64,000 bases of DNA, from the NCBI GenBank assembly GCA_017419405.1, contig JAFOLH010000015.1, positions 186,001-250,000 on the forward strand. The letters run 5' to 3'. Each line of letters begins with the position of its first letter. The first letter of the stretch is position 1. The notes under the pieces were generated by a model. It was given only the letters and a program-made list of their open reading frames with translations. It was not told the origin of the DNA and searched no databases. This DNA comes from Renibacterium sp. (GTDB lineage: Bacteria > Actinomycetota > Actinomycetes > Actinomycetales > Micrococcaceae). Shown in pieces: positions 44,874 to 53,794 of the stretch. The translations under genes were made by a program, and so were the position numbers.

Positions 44874-45764
44874 ATGCGATTCAGCAAAAAAGCCAGCATC
44901 TTCGGCGCCACCGTCGTCGCCGCTGCGCTGACCCTCAGCGCCTGCGGGGGCGGCGCTGCAGCACCGGGCGACGCAGCCTCGGACGCACCGTACAAAGTGG
45001 CCGAGAACGTTTCGGTTTCCGGCAGCCCGACCTTCGACAAGATCAAGTCGGCCGGCAAAATCACCATCGGCGTCAAGGAAGACCAGCCCGGATTGGGCTT
45101 CAAGGATCCGGCCACCGGCGAATACTCGGGCTTCGACATCGATATCGCCCGGTGGATGGCCGCTTCGCTCGGTTTGGGCACGGACAAGATCACCTTCCAG
45201 GCGGTCGCCTCCTCGAACCGCGAGCAAGCCCTGGCCAATGGCCAGGTGGACCTGTACGTGGGCACCTACTCGATCACCGACAAGCGCAAAGCCCTGGTCG
45301 ATTTCGCCGGGCCGTACTTCGTCACCGGCCAAGGCCTCCTGGTGAAGAAAGACAACACCTCGATCAATTCGGAGAAGGACCTGGCCAGCAAGACGGTGTG
45401 CTCCGCAACCGGCTCCACGCCGATCCAGAACATCAAGGCGAACTTCCCCGATACCAAGACCCAGGAATTCGACCTGTACTCCAAGTGCGTCGAGGCGTTG
45501 AAGACCGGCTCGGTTGACGCGGTGACCACCGACCAGGCGATCCTGCTCGGCTACGCGGCACAGGATCCGGACAACCTCAAGGTCGTCGGCCAGCCGTTCA
45601 CCACGGAAAAGTACGGCATCGGGATCAAGAAGGGCGATACCGCGCTGCGCACTTTCCTCAATGAGACGCTGACCAACGGCAAAGACGTCTGGACCAAAAT
45701 CTACGACGGCAGCTTGGGCAAATCTGGCACCAAGGTGGAGCAGCCCGCCGTCGAAAACTACTGA
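44874..45764 (+). CDS. gluB: Glutamate-binding lipoprotein
   Basis: A 296-residue extracellular binding protein (SBP_bac_3 family). Signal peptide with lipobox LSAC and Gly/Ala-rich linker, then ITIGVKEDQPGLGFKDPATG and FDIDIARWMA, typical of glutamate/glutamine binders. The ATG at 44874 has AAAGG upstream. Two Cys residues (VCSATG, SKCVEAL) could form a disulfide. A perfect 24-nt palindrome follows before the permease genes. Confidence 0.92.
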   Translation: MRFSKKASIFGATVVAAALTLSACGGGAAAPGDAASDAPYKVAENVSVSGSPTFDKIKSAGKITIGVKEDQPGLGFKDPATGEYSGFDIDIARWMAASLGLGTDKITFQAVASSNREQALANGQVDLYVGTYSITDKRKALVDFAGPYFVTGQGLLVKKDNTSINSEKDLASKTVCSATGSTPIQNIKANFPDTKTQEFDLYSKCVEALKTGSVDAVTTDQAILLGYAAQDPDNLKVVGQPFTTEKYGIGIKKGDTALRTFLNETLTNGKDVWTKIYDGSLGKSGTKVEQPAVENY

Positions 45765-45772
45765 GGCTCTTC

Positions 45773-45796
45773 GGTGGTGCCCCGCGGGGCACCACC
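45773..45796 (+). promoter_or_regulatory. 24-nt perfect palindrome between gluB and gluC
   Basis: GGTGGTGCCCCG followed by its exact complement forms a hairpin 9 bp after the gluB stop, within the operon. Such intercistronic hairpins commonly stabilise or partly terminate the upstream message, giving more binding protein than permease. No U tract is seen. Confidence 0.6.
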
Positions 45797-45837
45797 GTCG
45801 TCTCGACTGACTGTCTTGACCGAAAGCGAATCAATCA

Positions 45838-46482
45838 GTGAATACACTGACAGACAATCTTGACCTCTTCACCGAAGGTTTCAAGAACACCATCATCCTG
45901 TTCTTCTTCTCCGCGATCTTTTCGCTGGTCCTAGGCGTGATCGTCGGCGCGTTCCGGGTTTCTCCGGTCACCCCGATGCGGGCACTGGGCACCTTTTACG
46001 TGAACCTGATCCGGAACACCCCGTTGACCCTGGTGTTCTTGTTCTTCTTCTTCGGCTATCCGAAGCTGGGTTTCCCTAATCCGGGCTTCATTCCGTTGGC
46101 GATCATCGCCCTGTCCTTGTACACCGCGACTTACGTTTCCGAAGCGATTCGGTCCGGCATCAATACCGTCCCGGTCGGCCAGGCCGAAGCCGCCCGGGCG
46201 ATCGGCTTGCCGTTTGCCCAGACCATGTCGCTGGTGATCCTGCCGCAGGCCTTCCGGGCCGTGGTCCCGCCGATGATGAGCGTGTTCATCGCCTTGCTGA
46301 AGAACACCACGGTCGCGGCCGGGTTCTCGGTCATGGAGGCCGGCGCGATCCGCTCGAACCTGTCCGAACGCGGCTACCCGGCGATGCAGAGCCTGCTCTG
46401 GGTCGCCCTCGGCTTCATCATCCTGGTCGCCGTGCTGAGCCTGGTGCAACGCAAGCTCGAGAAGAAATGGAAGGTGGCCTGA
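45838..46482 (+). CDS. gluC: Glutamate-type ABC transporter permease
   Basis: A 214-residue membrane permease. The EAA-like loop AEAARAIGLPFAQTMSLVILPQAFR is characteristic (VGQAEAARAIGLPFAQT and ILPQAFRAVVPP). About five hydrophobic segments. GTG start. It overlaps gluD by one base (TGATG). Confidence 0.92.
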   Translation: MNTLTDNLDLFTEGFKNTIILFFFSAIFSLVLGVIVGAFRVSPVTPMRALGTFYVNLIRNTPLTLVFLFFFFGYPKLGFPNPGFIPLAIIALSLYTATYVSEAIRSGINTVPVGQAEAARAIGLPFAQTMSLVILPQAFRAVVPPMMSVFIALLKNTTVAAGFSVMEAGAIRSNLSERGYPAMQSLLWVALGFIILVAVLSLVQRKLEKKWKVA

Positions 46483-47372
46483 TGAGTTCGGTGCTTTTCG
46501 ACGCGCCCGGGGTCAAGGCCATCCGGCGCAACCGGATCATCGGTCTGCTGACCATCGTGCTGGTGCTCGGGCTTTTGGCGTTCGTGGTGTACAAGTTCGC
46601 CGAGACCGGTCAGTTCAGCGCCAAAAAATGGCAGCTTTTCAGCTTCCCGCTGGTCCAGCAAACCCTGCTCAAAGGCTTGGGCGCCACGCTGAGCGCCTTC
46701 GGCGTGGCCGCCGTCGGATCTCTTGTCCTGGGCATGGTGTTGGCCGTGGGACGGCTTTCCGACCGCAAATGGATCTCGACTCCGGTGGGCTGGTTCACCG
46801 AGCTGTTCCGCGCGGTGCCGTTGTTGATCCTGATGGCCCTGATGTTCTACGGTCTGCCGTCCATCGGCTTCCAGGGCATGACGCCGTTCATCGCGGTGGT
46901 GGTCGGCCTGATCCTGTACAACGGTTCGGTGCTCGCCGAGGTGATCCGGGCCGGTATCCTGGCCGTGCCCAAGGGGCAGAGCGAAGCGGCATACGCCCTG
47001 GGCCTGCGCAAAACCCGGGTGATGACCATGATCTTGCTGCCGCAAGCAGTTCGCACCATGCTCCCGGTGATCATCGCCCAGCTCGTAGTGGTGCTCAAAG
47101 ACACCGCGCTCGGCTTCATCATCACCTACCAGGAGCTGCTCTACCAGATCAACTTCTACGGCGGACAGACCGCCTATGACACGCCGTTCATTCCGGCGGC
47201 GATCATCGGCGGCACACTGTACGTCGGTTGTTGTTTGATTCTGGCCGGTCTGGCCAAGTTCGCGGAAAGCCGGCTGCGCCGCAGCCCCAAGGCCTCGAAC
47301 AAGAACACGCCGGCAGTACCGGGCGCCGGAAACCTCGACGCCAGCAGCGCCGGCGGCGGAAGCCGGATTTAG
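46482..47372 (+). CDS. gluD: Glutamate-type ABC transporter permease
   Basis: A 296-residue second permease of the transporter. It has an extra N-terminal hydrophobic segment (IIGLLTIVLVLGLLAFVVY), the EAA loop PKGQSEAAYALGLRKTRVM, and a Gly/Ser/Asn-rich C-terminal tail. The ATG at 46482 sits in TGATG with the gluC stop. The stop at 47372 overlaps the end of the convergent dapE gene by 4 bp. Confidence 0.92.
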   Translation: MSSVLFDAPGVKAIRRNRIIGLLTIVLVLGLLAFVVYKFAETGQFSAKKWQLFSFPLVQQTLLKGLGATLSAFGVAAVGSLVLGMVLAVGRLSDRKWISTPVGWFTELFRAVPLLILMALMFYGLPSIGFQGMTPFIAVVVGLILYNGSVLAEVIRAGILAVPKGQSEAAYALGLRKTRVMTMILLPQAVRTMLPVIIAQLVVVLKDTALGFIITYQELLYQINFYGGQTAYDTPFIPAAIIGGTLYVGCCLILAGLAKFAESRLRRSPKASNKNTPAVPGAGNLDASSAGGGSRI

Positions 47373-48442
47373 CTCAACCAGCGCGTCAACGCGGCCAGGC
47401 AGTCCCGGACTGCCTGGCCGCTGACGTGTTCGTCGTCGCTGTGCGCCAACAGCGGATCGCCCGGGCCGAAGTTCACTGCGGGGATGCCCAACTGGCCCAG
47501 CCGGGCCACGTCGGTCCAGCCGAACTTCGGCTTCGGCTCGCCGCCCACCGCGGCCACGAAGGCAGCGGCCGCCGGCTGGTCCAGCCCGGGCCGGGCACCG
47601 GGCGCGGCATCGGTGCGCACTACCTCGAAGCCGTCCAACAGCTCGAAGACCACAGCCTCGGCCTGCTCGATGGATTTGTCCGGCGCGAACCGGTAGTTGA
47701 TCTCCACGACAGCTTGGTCCGGGATCACATTCCCGGCGATGCCACCGCGGATCTTCACCGCGTTGAGGCTCTCCCGATAGTCCAGTCCCTCGACCGAGAC
47801 CGTTTGCGGCTGGTAAGCACTGAGCCGTTGCAGGATCGGGGCGAGGTCGTGGATCGCGTTGTGCCCCATCCAAGCCCGCGCAGAATGCGCCGCTTTCCCG
47901 CGGGTGCGCGCTTCGAAGCGCATGGTTCCATTGCATCCGCCTTCGACCACACCATCGGTGGGTTCCAACAGGATGCCGAAATCGGCGTCGAGCAGTTCCC
48001 GGTGCCGACGCGCCAACCGGCCCAAGCCACTCAGCTCGGCTTCCACTTCCTCATGGTCGTAGAACACGAAGGTCAGATCCCGGTTGGGCTCGGCCAGACC
48101 TGCTGCGAGCGCCAGCTGCACCGCGACGCCGCCCTTCATGTCGGTGGCCCCGCGTCCGTACAACACGTCTGCTTGCCAGCTGGCGGGCACGGTCCCCCGG
48201 GCGCCTTCCGTGGTCGGCAACGGGACGGTATCGAGGTGCCCGGCCAGGATCACCCGTTCGGCCCGGCCCAAGTCGGTGCGCGCGATGATCGAATCACCGT
48301 CCCGCCAGAGCGTCAGATGCGGCAGTGCGCCGAGCGCTTCCGCAACCAGATCGGCGATCCGGCCTTCGTTGCCGGAGACGCTTTCCACGTCCAATAAGGC
48401 GGCGGTCAATTCGGCGACATCGGCATGCAGGTCAAGTCCCAT
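47369..48442 (-). CDS. dapE: Succinyl-diaminopimelate desuccinylase
   Basis: A 357-residue M20 metallohydrolase that releases LL-diaminopimelate from its succinyl form in lysine and peptidoglycan synthesis. [29 protein letters not shown] and [14 protein letters not shown] hold the zinc ligands and catalytic Glu; [17 protein letters not shown] marks the dimerisation domain. Divergent from dapD, which acts two steps earlier. ATG at 48442 is chosen at the family start. Confidence 0.94.
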   Translation of the reverse strand: MGLDLHADVAELTAALLDVESVSGNEGRIADLVAEALGALPHLTLWRDGDSIIARTDLGRAERVILAGHLDTVPLPTTEGARGTVPASWQADVLYGRGATDMKGGVAVQLALAAGLAEPNRDLTFVFYDHEEVEAELSGLGRLARRHRELLDADFGILLEPTDGVVEGGCNGTMRFEARTRGKAAHSARAWMGHNAIHDLAPILQRLSAYQPQTVSVEGLDYRESLNAVKIRGGIAGNVIPDQAVVEINYRFAPDKSIEQAEAVVFELLDGFEVVRTDAAPGARPGLDQPAAAAFVAAVGGEPKPKFGWTDVARLGQLGIPAVNFGPGDPLLAHSDDEHVSGQAVRDCLAALTRWLS

Positions 48443-48536
48443 TTTTCCAACAATAGTGCTTGTGCCCCGATTCATCTGCCCGGTTTCCGGCGGTCGCTTT
48501 TTGGCAAGCCCGCCGGAACTGCGCGAAGATGGAGCT

Positions 48537-49556
48537 ATGAGCACTCCTGCAGCTACTCCGGCCCCCGACTCGACTCGCGACCTGTCTTCCGGACGCGCCG
48601 CCCACGGCTTCGGTCTGGCCACCGTGGCCGACGACGGCACCGTCTTGGACGTTTGGTACCCAGCTCCGGCTTTGGGCCTGGCTGCTGACACGCTGGGCGC
48701 AGCACCGGAGGCTGATGCCGAACTGAGCGCTTTGGCCGAGGCCGGAACGGATCCGGACCGCGCGGTGAGCCAGCAAGTGGTGTTCGCCCAAATCAACCTC
48801 GACGAAGCACCGGCGGACACCGCCGACGCCTACCTCCGGCTGCACCTGCTCTCGCACCGGTTGGTCGAGCCGAACAGCATCGCGTTGGACGGCATCTTCG
48901 CGGCACTGCCGAATGTGGTCTGGACCAATTTCGGGCCGTGTTCGCCCGTCGGCTTCGAAGTCACCCGGGCCAAGCTGCGCCGGCGCGGCAATGTCCAGGT
49001 CTTCGGCGTCGACAAGTTCCCCCGGATGGTGGATTACGTGCTGCCGGCCGGCGTGCGGATCGCCGATGCGAACCGGGTCCGGCTGGGCGCGCACCTGGCT
49101 GAAGGCACCACCGTGATGCATGAAGGCTTCGTGAATTTCAATGCCGGCACCTTGGGCAATTCCATGGTCGAGGGGCGGATTTCGGCCGGTGTGCTGGTCG
49201 GAGTGGGCTCCGACGTCGGCGGCGGCGCCTCGATCATGGGCACGCTCTCCGGCGGCGGCAAGGAACGCATCGTGATCGGCGAGCGGGTACTGCTCGGCGC
49301 GAACTCCGGCGTCGGCATTTCGGTGGGCGACGATTCCGTCGTCGAAGCCGGGCTGTACGTCACCGCGGGCACCCGGGTCCGGGTCCCGGGTCCGAAAAAC
49401 GCCGATGGCGAGGACACTGCCCGCATCGTCAAGGCCGCTGAGCTCTCCGGCCAGCCGAATTTGCTGTTCCGCCGCAATTCGACGACCGGCGAGGTCGAAG
49501 CCCTGCCGCGCAAAGGGCAAACGGTGGAACTCAATGCCGCCTTGCACAGCAATTAG
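48537..49556 (+). CDS. dapD: Tetrahydrodipicolinate N-succinyltransferase (actinobacterial type)
   Basis: A 339-residue left-handed beta-helix acyltransferase that succinylates tetrahydrodipicolinate. [20 protein letters not shown] and [12 protein letters not shown] are typical of the hexapeptide region; [12 protein letters not shown] belongs to the actinobacterial N-terminal domain. The ATG at 48537 is chosen at the family start. Divergent from dapE, 94 bp between starts. Confidence 0.94.
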   Translation: MSTPAATPAPDSTRDLSSGRAAHGFGLATVADDGTVLDVWYPAPALGLAADTLGAAPEADAELSALAEAGTDPDRAVSQQVVFAQINLDEAPADTADAYLRLHLLSHRLVEPNSIALDGIFAALPNVVWTNFGPCSPVGFEVTRAKLRRRGNVQVFGVDKFPRMVDYVLPAGVRIADANRVRLGAHLAEGTTVMHEGFVNFNAGTLGNSMVEGRISAGVLVGVGSDVGGGASIMGTLSGGGKERIVIGERVLLGANSGVGISVGDDSVVEAGLYVTAGTRVRVPGPKNADGEDTARIVKAAELSGQPNLLFRRNSTTGEVEALPRKGQTVELNAALHSN

Positions 49557-49591
49557 CCGCATCGATCCCGGCGGCATCGGGCGGGGACCCC

Positions 49592-50470
49592 TTGAAGCGT
49601 AGATCGAGAATCCGCGCAGCACTGATTTGGCTGCTCGCCTTGGGATTCGCCGTGGTCCTGGTGGTGGCCGGTGGCCTGTGGGCGATTGATTTCTTCAAAC
49701 AGCCAGCGGCGAAATTGCTGCAGGGGTGCAGCGCCCAGGTGGCGGATCAGAAATACCAGCTGGCTCCCGATCAGGCCGAAAATGCCGCACTGATCTCGGC
49801 GATCGCGCTTCGCCGGGGATTGCCGCCGCGCGCCGCGACGATCGCGATCGCGGTGGCAATGCAGGAATCGAAGATCCGCAACATCAGTTACGGCGACCGG
49901 GATTCGGTGGGCATGTTCCAACAGCGCCCCTCGCAGGGCTGGGGAACGGTCGAACAGATCATGGACCCGGTGTACTCGATCAACGCCTTTTACGACGGCT
50001 TGGTGAAGATTCCCAACTACCAGAACCTCACCGTCACGGAGGCCGGCGACGCTGTGCAACGATCGGCCTACCCGTTGGCCTACGGCCAGCACGAACCGAT
50101 GGCCCGCGCTTTCGCTTCGGCGCTCACCGGTTACTCGACTGCGGCACTGAGTTGCACGCTCGACGTGCCGCCGGCCTCTGGGGTTCCGGACGATGTGATC
50201 GGCAAATTGCAAACCAGCTTCGGCAGCATCGGGGCCGCCTATGACGGAACCGCGATCCGGATCCAGGCCCAGGACAATGCGGCCTGGGCCTACGCGCAAT
50301 GGGCGGTTTCCAATGCGCAGAAGCTCGGTATCGTCCAAGTCAGTTTCGCCGGCGAGCGGTGGCAACGCGCCAACAACGACGGCGGCGCCAACCGAGGCTG
50401 GCAGCCCGCGGACGGCGCAAGCAGCCAAGAAGTGGTCATCGTGCTGCAGGCCACGCAAAGCACCGGCTGA
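49592..50470 (+). CDS. Membrane-anchored protein with lysozyme-like region
   Basis: A 292-residue protein. One N-terminal membrane anchor (IWLLALGFAVVLVVAGGLWA) precedes an extracytoplasmic domain. The stretch IAIAVAMQESKIRNISYGDR (catalytic-type Glu in QES), then SVGMFQQRPSQGWGT, looks like a lytic-transglycosylase/lysozyme fold. The remainder is unassigned. TTG start with GGCGGGG upstream. Possibly a cell-wall enzyme; not certain. Confidence 0.7.
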   Translation: MKRRSRIRAALIWLLALGFAVVLVVAGGLWAIDFFKQPAAKLLQGCSAQVADQKYQLAPDQAENAALISAIALRRGLPPRAATIAIAVAMQESKIRNISYGDRDSVGMFQQRPSQGWGTVEQIMDPVYSINAFYDGLVKIPNYQNLTVTEAGDAVQRSAYPLAYGQHEPMARAFASALTGYSTAALSCTLDVPPASGVPDDVIGKLQTSFGSIGAAYDGTAIRIQAQDNAAWAYAQWAVSNAQKLGIVQVSFAGERWQRANNDGGANRGWQPADGASSQEVVIVLQATQSTG

Positions 50471-50498
50471 GTTCCAGGAGGCCAGTCGGCCCGGCCGG

Positions 50499-51110
50499 TC
50501 AAGCCAGCATTTCGACCACGGGTTGCACGTAACTCGCGAAGGTCTCCGGGCTGCTGAGCAGGCTCTGGCTCATCACCATGCGATCCGGTTCCAAAAACCA
50601 GGCCCGGGGTTCGGCGAGCGGCAATTCCAGGATGCTCAGCGTGAAATCACGCGAATTCCGGCCCAGTTCGAGTTCCCGGTCCTGGACCAGCTGCGCCAGG
50701 ATCTTGGTTTCGCCCAGAGTCTCCCTCCGGGCGGCGAACAGCTCATAGTCGCTGATCCGTTCGCGGGCCCAGGTCAAAGCTGAGCCGAAGTGGGCCTGCA
50801 GCACCCGTTGCAGCGCCGGGTTCCCGTCGAACCCCGGGAAATCCGGCGGCGCCAACTCCGGCGGTTTGCCGGGAAAGGTCCCCAAGAGCTGGGACCACCA
50901 TTGCTCCCATTCGAACCTGAGCACGTCCGGGCCGCCGACCGCATGGGTCAGCTGACGGGGGTCGACCGCCTTGATCGCGGGTTCTGCGGCGGAAAGGGCC
51001 GGGGTCCCGGCTCCGGCCAAGCCGGAAGCATCGCGCAGGTAGAGCGCAATCAACAATGGTCCCGAGGTGTCCATGGTGATTCGCCATCCGGGGCCTCCGG
51101 TGTGGTGCAT
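50499..51110 (-). CDS. Conserved hypothetical protein
   Basis: A 203-residue soluble protein with no recognised domain. It contains FEWEQWWSQLLGTFPG and a C-terminal segment with AWFLEPDRMVMSQSLL. Coding character is good and the start is ATG at 51110 (an alternative in-frame ATG lies at 51074). It is convergent with the lysozyme-like gene and divergent from galE. Confidence 0.65.
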   Translation of the reverse strand: MHHTGGPGWRITMDTSGPLLIALYLRDASGLAGAGTPALSAAEPAIKAVDPRQLTHAVGGPDVLRFEWEQWWSQLLGTFPGKPPELAPPDFPGFDGNPALQRVLQAHFGSALTWARERISDYELFAARRETLGETKILAQLVQDRELELGRNSRDFTLSILELPLAEPRAWFLEPDRMVMSQSLLSSPETFASYVQPVVEMLA

Positions 51111-51194
51111 GGGTCAAGATTATCCCAAAATCCGCCTCCGGATCGGATTGGCTGCGCGCGGGTGCCGGCGCTCCGGCCCGGTAGGCTGAGAAGC

Positions 51195-52208
51195 ATGAAA
51201 GTCCTTGTCACAGGTGGAAGCGGCTACATCGGTTCCCATACGACCCTGACCCTGCTCGAAGCCGGCCATGACGTGCTGGTCTTGGACAACTTGGTGAATT
51301 CCTCGGAGGAGTCGCTCCGCCGGGTTGCCGAACTCACTGGGAAAACCGTGCAGTTCCGGCAGCTCGATCTGCTGGACGAAGCCGGCGTCGACGAATTGTT
51401 CCGCACCGAGCAGATCGACTCGGTGATTCACTTCGCCGGGTTGAAGGCCGTCGGCGAATCCGTGCAACAGCCGCTGCGCTACTACTACAACAATGTTTCC
51501 GGAACCATCAATCTGCTCCGCGCGATGGACGCGCACGGGGTGCGCAGCATCGTTTTCTCCTCATCGGCCACGGTATACGGCGGATTGAATCCATTCCCCT
51601 ACATCGAGAAGATGGACATCGGCTCGGACAACCCTTACGGCCGCACCAAGGAACAGATCGAGGACATCCTCTCCGACATCGGCGCCGCGGACGAGCGCTG
51701 GCAGATTGCCTTGCTGCGCTACTTCAATCCGGTCGGCGCGCACCCCTCGGGCCGGATCGGCGAAGACCCCTTGGGCATCCCGAACAACTTGGTGCCCTTC
51801 ATCGCCCAAGTCGCCGTGGGCCGCCGGGAGAAACTCATGGTTTTCGGCGGCGATTACGACACCCCGGACGGAACCGCGCAGCGCGACTACATCCACGTCA
51901 TGGATTTGGCCGACGGACACGTTGCCGCTTTGGACTACATCAGCCGGCACCCCGGCGTGTTCCGCTGGAACTTGGGATCCGGCGTCGGCAGCTCGGTGCT
52001 GGAAGTACTGCATTCCTTCGAAAAGGCGGTAGGGCATTCGCTGCCCTACGAAATCGCGCCACGCCGGGCCGGCGATCTGCCTGCGTTCTGGGCGGACCCG
52101 TCCGCAGCGCTGGCAGATCTCGGCTGGTCGACCACGAAGACCCTGGATGAGATGTGCCAGGACCATTGGCGCTGGCAGAAGAACAACCCGAACGGCTACG
52201 CCTCGTAG
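51195..52208 (+). CDS. galE: UDP-glucose 4-epimerase
   Basis: A 337-residue short-chain dehydrogenase-type epimerase interconverting UDP-glucose and UDP-galactose. KVLVTGGSGYIGSHT binds NAD, SSSATVYG holds the catalytic Ser/Thr, and NPYGRTK the Tyr and Lys. LRYFNPVGAHPSGRIGEDP is diagnostic. The ATG at 51195 is at the family start. Followed by two hairpins. Confidence 0.94.
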   Translation: MKVLVTGGSGYIGSHTTLTLLEAGHDVLVLDNLVNSSEESLRRVAELTGKTVQFRQLDLLDEAGVDELFRTEQIDSVIHFAGLKAVGESVQQPLRYYYNNVSGTINLLRAMDAHGVRSIVFSSSATVYGGLNPFPYIEKMDIGSDNPYGRTKEQIEDILSDIGAADERWQIALLRYFNPVGAHPSGRIGEDPLGIPNNLVPFIAQVAVGRREKLMVFGGDYDTPDGTAQRDYIHVMDLADGHVAALDYISRHPGVFRWNLGSGVGSSVLEVLHSFEKAVGHSLPYEIAPRRAGDLPAFWADPSAALADLGWSTTKTLDEMCQDHWRWQKNNPNGYAS

Positions 52209-52221
52209 CCCACTCCCCCGT

Positions 52222-52246
52222 TAGCCCAGCTAACCCAGCTAACCCA
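52222..52246 (+). repeat. 9-bp tandem repeat after galE
   Basis: TAGCCCAGC, TAACCCAGC, TAACCCA follow each other directly after the galE stop and before a large hairpin. No function is visible. Confidence 0.6.
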
Positions 52247-52256
52247 ACGCGCGAAA

Positions 52257-52303
52257 GCACAGTTGGTGCGGGTGTTTTCCGAAAACACCCGCACCAAGTG
52301 TGC
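52257..52303. terminator. Long hairpin between galE and gltA
   Basis: A 17-bp perfect stem (52263-52279 with 52281-52297) is extended by GCACA/TGTGC (52257-52261 with 52299-52303) across a G-G mismatch. The central GTGTTTTCCGAAAACAC leaves almost no loop. It lies between convergent galE and gltA. Confidence 0.75.
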
Positions 52304-52350
52304 GTTCGGCTAGGTCCCTACGTGGCGAACGGAGTTCGACACGAAAGGGC

Positions 52351-52372
52351 CGAACGCACACGTGTGCGTTCG
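52351..52372. terminator. 22-bp perfect palindrome before the gltA stop
   Basis: CGAACGCACACGTGTGCGTTCG reads the same on both strands. It lies 34 bp from the gltA stop. The GTGCGTTCG half also occurs at the end of the neighbouring hairpin (52301-52309), so the two elements share sequence. Confidence 0.6.
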
Positions 52373-52406
52373 CGCGGAAGGACGGTTCAGGGGGCAGCGC
52401 GAAGGG

Positions 52407-53690
52407 TCAGCGCGAAGGGTAGGCGCGCTCCGGCTCTCCGGTGTACAGCTGACGCGGACGGCCGATTTTGGTCACCGGATCCTTGATCATTTCGCGCCAT
52501 TGCGCGATCCAGCCGGGCAGCCGGCCCAGGGCGAACAGCACGGTGAACATCTTTTCCGGGAAGCCCATCGCCTTGTAGATCACGCCGGTGTAGAAATCGA
52601 CGTTCGGGTACAGACGGCGGTCGACGAAGTACTGGTCGGTCAGCGCCTTCTCCTCGAGCTTCATCGCGATGTCGAGCAGTTCGTCATTGCCGCCCAGCCG
52701 GGACAGCACGTCGTCCGCCACGGATTTGACGATCTTGGCGCGCGGATCGTAATTCTTGTAGACCCGGTGCCCGAAGCCCATGAGCTTGACGCCGTCTTCC
52801 TTGTTCTTGACCCGCTCGATGAACTTCTCCACCGGATCCCCCGAGGCCTGGATCTGCCGGAGCATGTTCAGCACCGCCTCATTCGCACCGCCGTGCAACG
52901 GACCGAAGAGTGCATTGATGCCGGCCGAAATCGAGGCGAACATGTTCGCATTCGAACTGCCCACCAAGCGGACGGTCGAGGTCGAACAGTTCTGTTCGTG
53001 GTCGGCGTGCAGGATCAGCAGCAGGTCAAGGGCCTTGGCCATCACCGGATCCATCTCGTACGGTTCAGCCGGCAAGCCGAAGGACATCCGGAGGAAGTTC
53101 TCCACCAAGTTCATCGAATTGTCCGGGTAGAGCATCGGCTGCCCGATCGACTTCTTGTGCGCGTAGGCGGCGATCACCGGGAGCTTGGCCATCAAGCGGA
53201 TCGTGGAGAGTTCGACCTGGTCGTCGTCGAACGGATCGAGCGAGTCCTGGTAGAACGTGGACAGCGCCGAGACCGCCGAAGAAAGCACCGGCATCGGGTG
53301 CGCATCGCGCGGGAATCCGCCGAAGAATCCCTTCAGGTCCTCGTGCAGCAAAGTGTGCCGGCGGATCTTCTCATCGAAGGCCGCCAATTCGGTGCCCGAC
53401 GGCAAGTTGCCGTAGATGAGCAGGTAGGAGACCTCGAGGAAGCTCGAGTGCTGGGCCAGTTCTTCGATCGGGTACCCGCGGTAGCGCAAGATGCCGGCAT
53501 CGCCGTCGATGTAGGTGATCGCCGAGGTGGTTGCCGCGGTGTTCATGAAGCCGGGGTCGTAGGTGACCGCACCGGTTTCCTTGAGTAGCTTGGATACGTC
53601 GTAGCCATCATTGCCTTCTGCGGCCTTGATCCGCGGCAGTTCAAGCTCGCCACCGGCGAAACGCAGCGAAGCGGCTGTGCTATCAGTCAT
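52407..53690 (-). CDS. gltA: Citrate synthase
   Basis: A 427-residue type II citrate synthase that condenses acetyl-CoA and oxaloacetate at TCA cycle entry. LHADHEQNCSTSTVRLVGSS, FGPLHGGANEAVL and MGFGHRVYKNYDPRA carry the catalytic His and substrate-binding residues, with Asp later in NVDFYTGVIYKAMG. Length and motifs are normal. ATG start. Its stop lies in a small direct repeat (cagcgcgaagggt twice). Confidence 0.96.
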   Translation of the reverse strand: MTDSTAASLRFAGGELELPRIKAAEGNDGYDVSKLLKETGAVTYDPGFMNTAATTSAITYIDGDAGILRYRGYPIEELAQHSSFLEVSYLLIYGNLPSGTELAAFDEKIRRHTLLHEDLKGFFGGFPRDAHPMPVLSSAVSALSTFYQDSLDPFDDDQVELSTIRLMAKLPVIAAYAHKKSIGQPMLYPDNSMNLVENFLRMSFGLPAEPYEMDPVMAKALDLLLILHADHEQNCSTSTVRLVGSSNANMFASISAGINALFGPLHGGANEAVLNMLRQIQASGDPVEKFIERVKNKEDGVKLMGFGHRVYKNYDPRAKIVKSVADDVLSRLGGNDELLDIAMKLEEKALTDQYFVDRRLYPNVDFYTGVIYKAMGFPEKMFTVLFALGRLPGWIAQWREMIKDPVTKIGRPRQLYTGEPERAYPSR

Positions 53691-53794
53691 GGGGTCCCCT
53701 TCGATTTTCGCGGCTAATGGGATGTGTCCGCAGTTAAGAAACTACCGCCCAGCAGGGCATCTGCCCTAATTCTGCCGGTTACCCTTCAGGGCAA

